In this document: in pieces, positions 4,465 through 6,468 of the stretch
Layout of the letters: every line of letters begins with the position of its first letter
Numbering within the stretch: the stretch's first letter is position 1
Assembly (NCBI GenBank): GCA_023473405.1
Contig: JAMCZD010000512.1
Coordinates: forward strand, 1-6,468
Direction of reading: 5' to 3'
From: Candidatus Omnitrophota bacterium
GTDB taxonomy: Bacteria; Verrucomicrobiota; Verrucomicrobiia; Limisphaerales; UBA1319
Length of the DNA stretch: 6,468 nucleotides
Translations under genes and position numbers: made by a program
The notes under the pieces: model-generated
Database searches by the model: none
Told to the model about the DNA's origin: nothing
What the model saw: only the letters and a program-made list of their open reading frames with translations

Positions 4465-5904
4465 TCAGCGCCCGAACAAATCGGCGCACGGCCAGTGCCT
4501 CACTTGCGCGGCGGCGCGGTGAAGGGCCGGGTCGATTTCGCTGTCGGGCAGTTTGGGATCGCCGGAGCGTTGGTTGAACAGAACCACCCAACTGAGCCCG
4601 TCCCGGCGACGCACCCAGAGTGCATAAGTACCGGGCAGGCTGCCGTTGTGCCAGTAATTGGCCCGCCCGGCTTTTCCCATAGGCCGCACCAGCCACCCGC
4701 AGGCGTAATAGAAGTCCTTCAGCGAGCCATCGGTGTTCCGCCAAAGCGGCGATGGCGGTCGGGCATACATCGCGGCAAGGAGGCCCGGATCGAGCAGCGC
4801 ACCCCCGGACGGATCATCCAAGGCCGCCGTCAGACGGGCAAGATCAAGCACGGACGCCAGCCAGCCGCCGTGCGAGTCCATGGACTCGAGACAAAAGCTT
4901 CCGTATGGCTCGGGAACTGCCGCCGAGGCGGCGTCCGATTGGTCACCAGGAGAAAAGACGCTGGGAGCCATCCCGTCGTCGGCCGTGTAATAACGGACTT
5001 CGTTCGGGGCCCGGTTCACCTCGAGGGAAGCCCCAATGCGCATCGATTCAATACCGATCCTAGACAGTATCTTTTGCCTTACAAATTGTTCGTAAGGCAT
5101 CACCCCGAAGGCTTCGATGACGCGGCCCAGCAGGCAATAACCGAAGTTCGAATAGGCATACCGCGTGCCAGGATCGAAATCAAGCGGACGCTCGAGCATG
5201 AAATCAATTATGGCGCGGGGCGCAGGAGGACAGCAAACACCCATGGCGCGGGCAATCTGCCGTGGCCGAAACATGGGATCGAAGCCTTGGTCGCGGTCCC
5301 AACCGCCGGTGTGCTGGAGAAGGTGTAGGACGGTGATCTCCCTCCAGCGCGGGTCTGAGGGTAAGACAGGATGAACCGGATGTGCTGAGGGGACAGGATT
5401 GACAGGATTAAGGGGATAGGTTTGTGGGATGGGATCAGCGGAATAATTGGCCCGGACAGGATAGGGTGGGGAAGGAGGATTGCAGTGGGAGGAGTGCGTG
5501 ATTTTATTGGCGGGGGGAAAGGGATGGATCAAATCGAGTATTTGTGTATCCAAAGAGAGAAGCCTGCATTGGACCAGTTTAAGCGTTGCCAAGGCGGTAA
5601 TGGGCTTGGACAGGCTGGCGATGCGGAATAGGGAGTCCGGTTTGACTGGCAATCGCCCTTTGCGATCCGCCCAACCATAACCGCGCGCATAGACCAATCG
5701 GCGGTCTTTCAGCACGGCCAAGGCCCCGCCGGGGATGCCGCGTGCCAGCATGAATCGCTCGATTTCGCAATCAAAGCCGGGCAATGCGCTCGAATGATTG
5801 TCCCGCGATTCATCGGAATGGAGCAGCGCCGGCATGCCGCAGCCGGCAAGGACAATCAGGAAATGGCGCCGGGAGGTTCTGGCATGGCGATTCTTGCCTG
5901 GCAT
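4465..5904 (-). CDS. Serine hydrolase, class C beta-lactamase family, Tat-exported lipoprotein
   Basis: The product has 479 aa. The N-terminus RTSRRHFLIVLAGCG combines a twin-arginine motif (SRRHFL, 11-16) with a lipobox LAGC (19-22), so Cys22 is probably lipidated after Tat export. The catalytic domain follows: nucleophile motif SLSK (97-100, Ser97 and Lys100), LLQHTGGWDRD (195-205), YSN (251-253) as the YxN motif, and HNG (419-421) in the position of KTG. HxG in place of KTG is usual for the EstB/penicillin-binding-protein-like esterase and peptidase branch, so cell-wall peptide or ester hydrolysis is as likely as drug resistance; substrate is unknown. Residues about 135-183 are a Pro-rich, low-complexity insert (PLNPVNPV, HPVHPV) between ILDLIHPF and DPRWREITV. 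It is encoded by a nucleotide repeat and leaves the frame open; without it the length would be about 430 aa. A promoter is visible upstream. Confidence 0.9.
   Translation of the reverse strand: MPGKNRHARTSRRHFLIVLAGCGMPALLHSDESRDNHSSALPGFDCEIERFMLARGIPGGALAVLKDRRLVYARGYGWADRKGRLPVKPDSLFRIASLSKPITALATLKLVQCRLLSLDTQILDLIHPFPPANKITHSSHCNPPSPPYPVRANYSADPIPQTYPLNPVNPVPSAHPVHPVLPSDPRWREITVLHLLQHTGGWDRDQGFDPMFRPRQIARAMGVCCPPAPRAIIDFMLERPLDFDPGTRYAYSNFGYCLLGRVIEAFGVMPYEQFVRQKILSRIGIESMRIGASLEVNRAPNEVRYYTADDGMAPSVFSPGDQSDAASAAVPEPYGSFCLESMDSHGGWLASVLDLARLTAALDDPSGGALLDPGLLAAMYARPPSPLWRNTDGSLKDFYYACGWLVRPMGKAGRANYWHNGSLPGTYALWVRRRDGLSWVVLFNQRSGDPKLPDSEIDPALHRAAAQVRHWPCADLFGR
5365..5462 (-). repeat. Interspersed AATCCTGTC-type repeat inserted in frame in the hydrolase gene
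   Basis: On the plus strand GACAGGAT occurs four times, at 5365-5372, 5392-5399, 5401-5408 and 5455-5462, within purine-rich DNA. On the coding strand this reads as ATCCTGTC units, with AATCCTGTC adjacent to CAATCCTGTC. It produces the NPVNPV and HPVHPV peptide runs. GACAGGATTGACAGGATT-like strings are, to my knowledge, common dispersed repeats of unknown origin in several bacterial phyla. The repeat-affected zone may extend to about 5500. It contains no stop codon in the gene's frame. Confidence 0.65.
5767..5893. repeat. 127-bp direct repeat, copy 1 (signal-peptide part of the hydrolase gene)
   Basis: This stretch is identical to the last 127 bases of the window (6342-6468). It encodes residues 4-46 of the serine hydrolase, that is, the Tat/lipobox region. 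The left boundary is sharp: the preceding bases differ (TTTC versus CGAA). The right boundary cannot be judged because copy 2 ends at the end of the sequence. Confidence 0.97.
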
Positions 5905-5912
5905 CGTGTCTG

Positions 5913-5942
5913 ATTATCCCGCTCAAGGGGACTACGTAGCAA
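5913..5942 (-). promoter_or_regulatory. Candidate sigma-70-type promoter of the serine hydrolase gene
   Basis: On the minus strand TTGCTA (5937-5942) and GATAAT (5913-5918) are separated by 18 bp; they match TTGACA and TATAAT at 4/6 and 5/6 positions. The -10 box ends 8 nt before the ATG, so transcription would begin at or next to the start codon and the mRNA would be nearly leaderless. That fits the absence of an SD motif. The palindrome CTACGTAG (5932-5939) overlaps the -35 and could be an operator. This is an inference from motif match only. Confidence 0.4.
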
Positions 5943-5967
5943 GGGGAATCGCCTGCCGATGCCGATT

Positions 5968-6016
5968 CAATTCTCAATAGCTCCATTCCTTGCGCTCAAG
6001 CGCAATTCGAGAATTG
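5968..6016. repeat. Nested inverted repeat upstream of the hydrolase promoter
   Basis: CAATTCTC (5968-5975) and GAGAATTG (6009-6016) enclose a second perfect inverted repeat, TTGCGCT (5990-5996) and AGCGCAA (5999-6005), separated by only two bases. The structure lies 26 bp upstream of the -35 candidate. It could be a regulator-binding region, a cruciform, or a structured transcript part. There is no T-run on either strand after the stem, so a rho-independent terminator is unlikely. Confidence 0.5.
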
Positions 6017-6161
6017 GTCTGGAGCTCTGCCTAGTGGCGGAGTTTACGGCGGCTTTCACTTTCCGCCCGCATTGGCTATCGTTCATCGTCAACAGGTAAA
6101 GGGACATTCAAAACCCCTTGTGGCTGAGGTGGCCAGGGAATAGGGATTTGTTTTTTTGAAC

Positions 6162-6173
6162 TTCCGCGCGGAA
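6162..6173. repeat. 12-bp perfect palindrome after the fragmentary gene
   Basis: TTCCGCGCGGAA lies 5 bp beyond the stop codon of the minus-strand fragment at 6179. On the minus strand it is followed by GTTCAAAAAAAC, not by a T-run; on the plus strand a run of seven T precedes it. It may be a weak bidirectional terminator relic or a protein-binding site. The evidence is the symmetry alone. Confidence 0.3.
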
Positions 6174-6178
6174 ATCCC

Positions 6179-6341
6179 CTACGCCGTCTTCACCGTTTCC
6201 ACCAGCGCCACATCCAATCCATCAACCGTCACCCGCCGCTGATCCCTTCCTGCGCAGAGTGTAAACTCACGCCGCTCTTCCGCCAGATTCCATAGCAACG
6301 CGGCGTTGGCCGTTGGATACCATGCGCACACCACCGGCGAA
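6179..6341 (-). pseudogene. C-terminal fragment of an unknown, possibly glycosidase-type protein
   Basis: Before the TAG at 6179-6181 the minus strand encodes about 53 residues of normal composition: SPVVCAWYPTANAALLWNL, then EERREFTLCAGRDQRRVTVDG, ending LDVALVETVKTA. The alternating pattern (a WYP motif, ALLWNL, then short strands ending in a LDVALVE-type strand) resembles the C-terminal beta-sandwich that closes many bacterial glycoside hydrolases; this is a weak inference. Upstream, at 6341/6342, the sequence switches to the copy of the hydrolase signal-peptide DNA. The open frame crosses that junction in a different frame from the signal peptide (to 6430), so those first 30 residues are meaningless. 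The gene is cut off by the junction, not by a natural start. Confidence 0.45.
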
Positions 6342-6468
6342 GCAATCAAAGCCGGGCAATGCGCTCGAATGATTGTCCCGCGATTCATCGGAATGGAGCA
6401 GCGCCGGCATGCCGCAGCCGGCAAGGACAATCAGGAAATGGCGCCGGGAGGTTCTGGCATGGCGATTC
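6342..6468. repeat. 127-bp direct repeat, copy 2, at the end of the sequence
   Basis: These bases are a perfect copy of 5767-5893, offset by 575 bp, and reach the last base given. The identity, the exact 127-nt length and the terminal position are those expected of a vertex overlap left by a de Bruijn assembler at k=127. A real tandem duplication of a 575-bp unit would look the same over this length. The copy would encode the Tat signal and lipobox again, entering from beyond the window on the minus strand. Confidence 0.97.

Noticed and set aside
4016..4744. Minus-strand open frame of 242 codons overlapping two genes
   Set aside because: It overlaps the FmdB-type gene and the end of the hydrolase gene in another frame, both of which have strong family evidence; its middle is repeat-like DNA.
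4402..5328. Plus-strand open frame of 308 codons
   Set aside because: Antisense to the catalytic domain of the serine hydrolase; Arg/Gly/Pro-rich with no motif.
1..6468. CRISPR array, tRNA, rRNA or a multi-gene defence system
   Set aside because: No regularly spaced direct repeats, no tRNA- or rRNA-like sequence and no nuclease, helicase or methyltransferase motifs were seen.

Overview
The window looks like chromosomal DNA from a Verrucomicrobiota bacterium, probably near the Pedosphaera/Limisphaerales group, assembled from a (meta)genome. This is an inference. It rests on the FmdB zinc-ribbon protein, whose second metal pair is CX4C and which has a long Ala/Ser/Lys tail, on two lineage-type hypothetical envelope proteins, on the moderately high GC, on the absence of Shine-Dalgarno motifs before any start, and on the many decayed gene pieces and repeats between genes. 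No rRNA, tRNA or CRISPR array is visible.

Layout. Bases 1-470 (+) hold a small DUF6788-like protein, the type often found beside transposases. An A-run (A AAA AAG plus a short GC hairpin) can move ribosomes into the -1 frame, where protein-like sequence continues for about 35 codons and then degrades. Bases 471-1115 are non-coding. They contain a 127-bp nested inverted-repeat element (724-850) and a relic of a type IV prepilin N-terminus on the minus strand (962-1099). Bases 1116-1610 (-) are the C-terminal half of a sugar phosphate isomerase/epimerase whose N-terminal half is missing. Bases 1690-3663 (-) are a tight two-gene unit: a membrane-anchored protein followed 3 bp later by a secreted protein that resembles a metallopeptidase with a lost HExxH motif. 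Bases 3822-4148 (-) encode the FmdB-type zinc ribbon protein, flanked by repeat-like DNA. Bases 4465-5904 (-) encode a Tat-exported lipoprotein of the class C beta-lactamase/serine hydrolase family that carries an in-frame Pro-rich insert made by an AATCCTGTC-type repeat. Bases 6179-6341 (-) are the tail of another protein, glycosidase-like, joined abruptly to a second copy of the DNA encoding the beta-lactamase signal peptide.

The last 127 bases (6342-6468) are identical to 5767-5893. A repeat of exactly 127 nt ending at the sequence terminus is what a de Bruijn assembler run at k=127 leaves at a contig end, so the right end should be treated as an assembly-graph junction until shown otherwise.

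The intact genes suggest envelope and periplasmic functions (lipoprotein hydrolase, anchored and secreted proteins), but nothing shows one shared pathway. The most interesting points are the candidate programmed frameshift, the structured 127-bp element, the coding-sequence insertion of an interspersed repeat, and the number of half-genes in the left third. I did not find a clear new defence or biosynthetic system.
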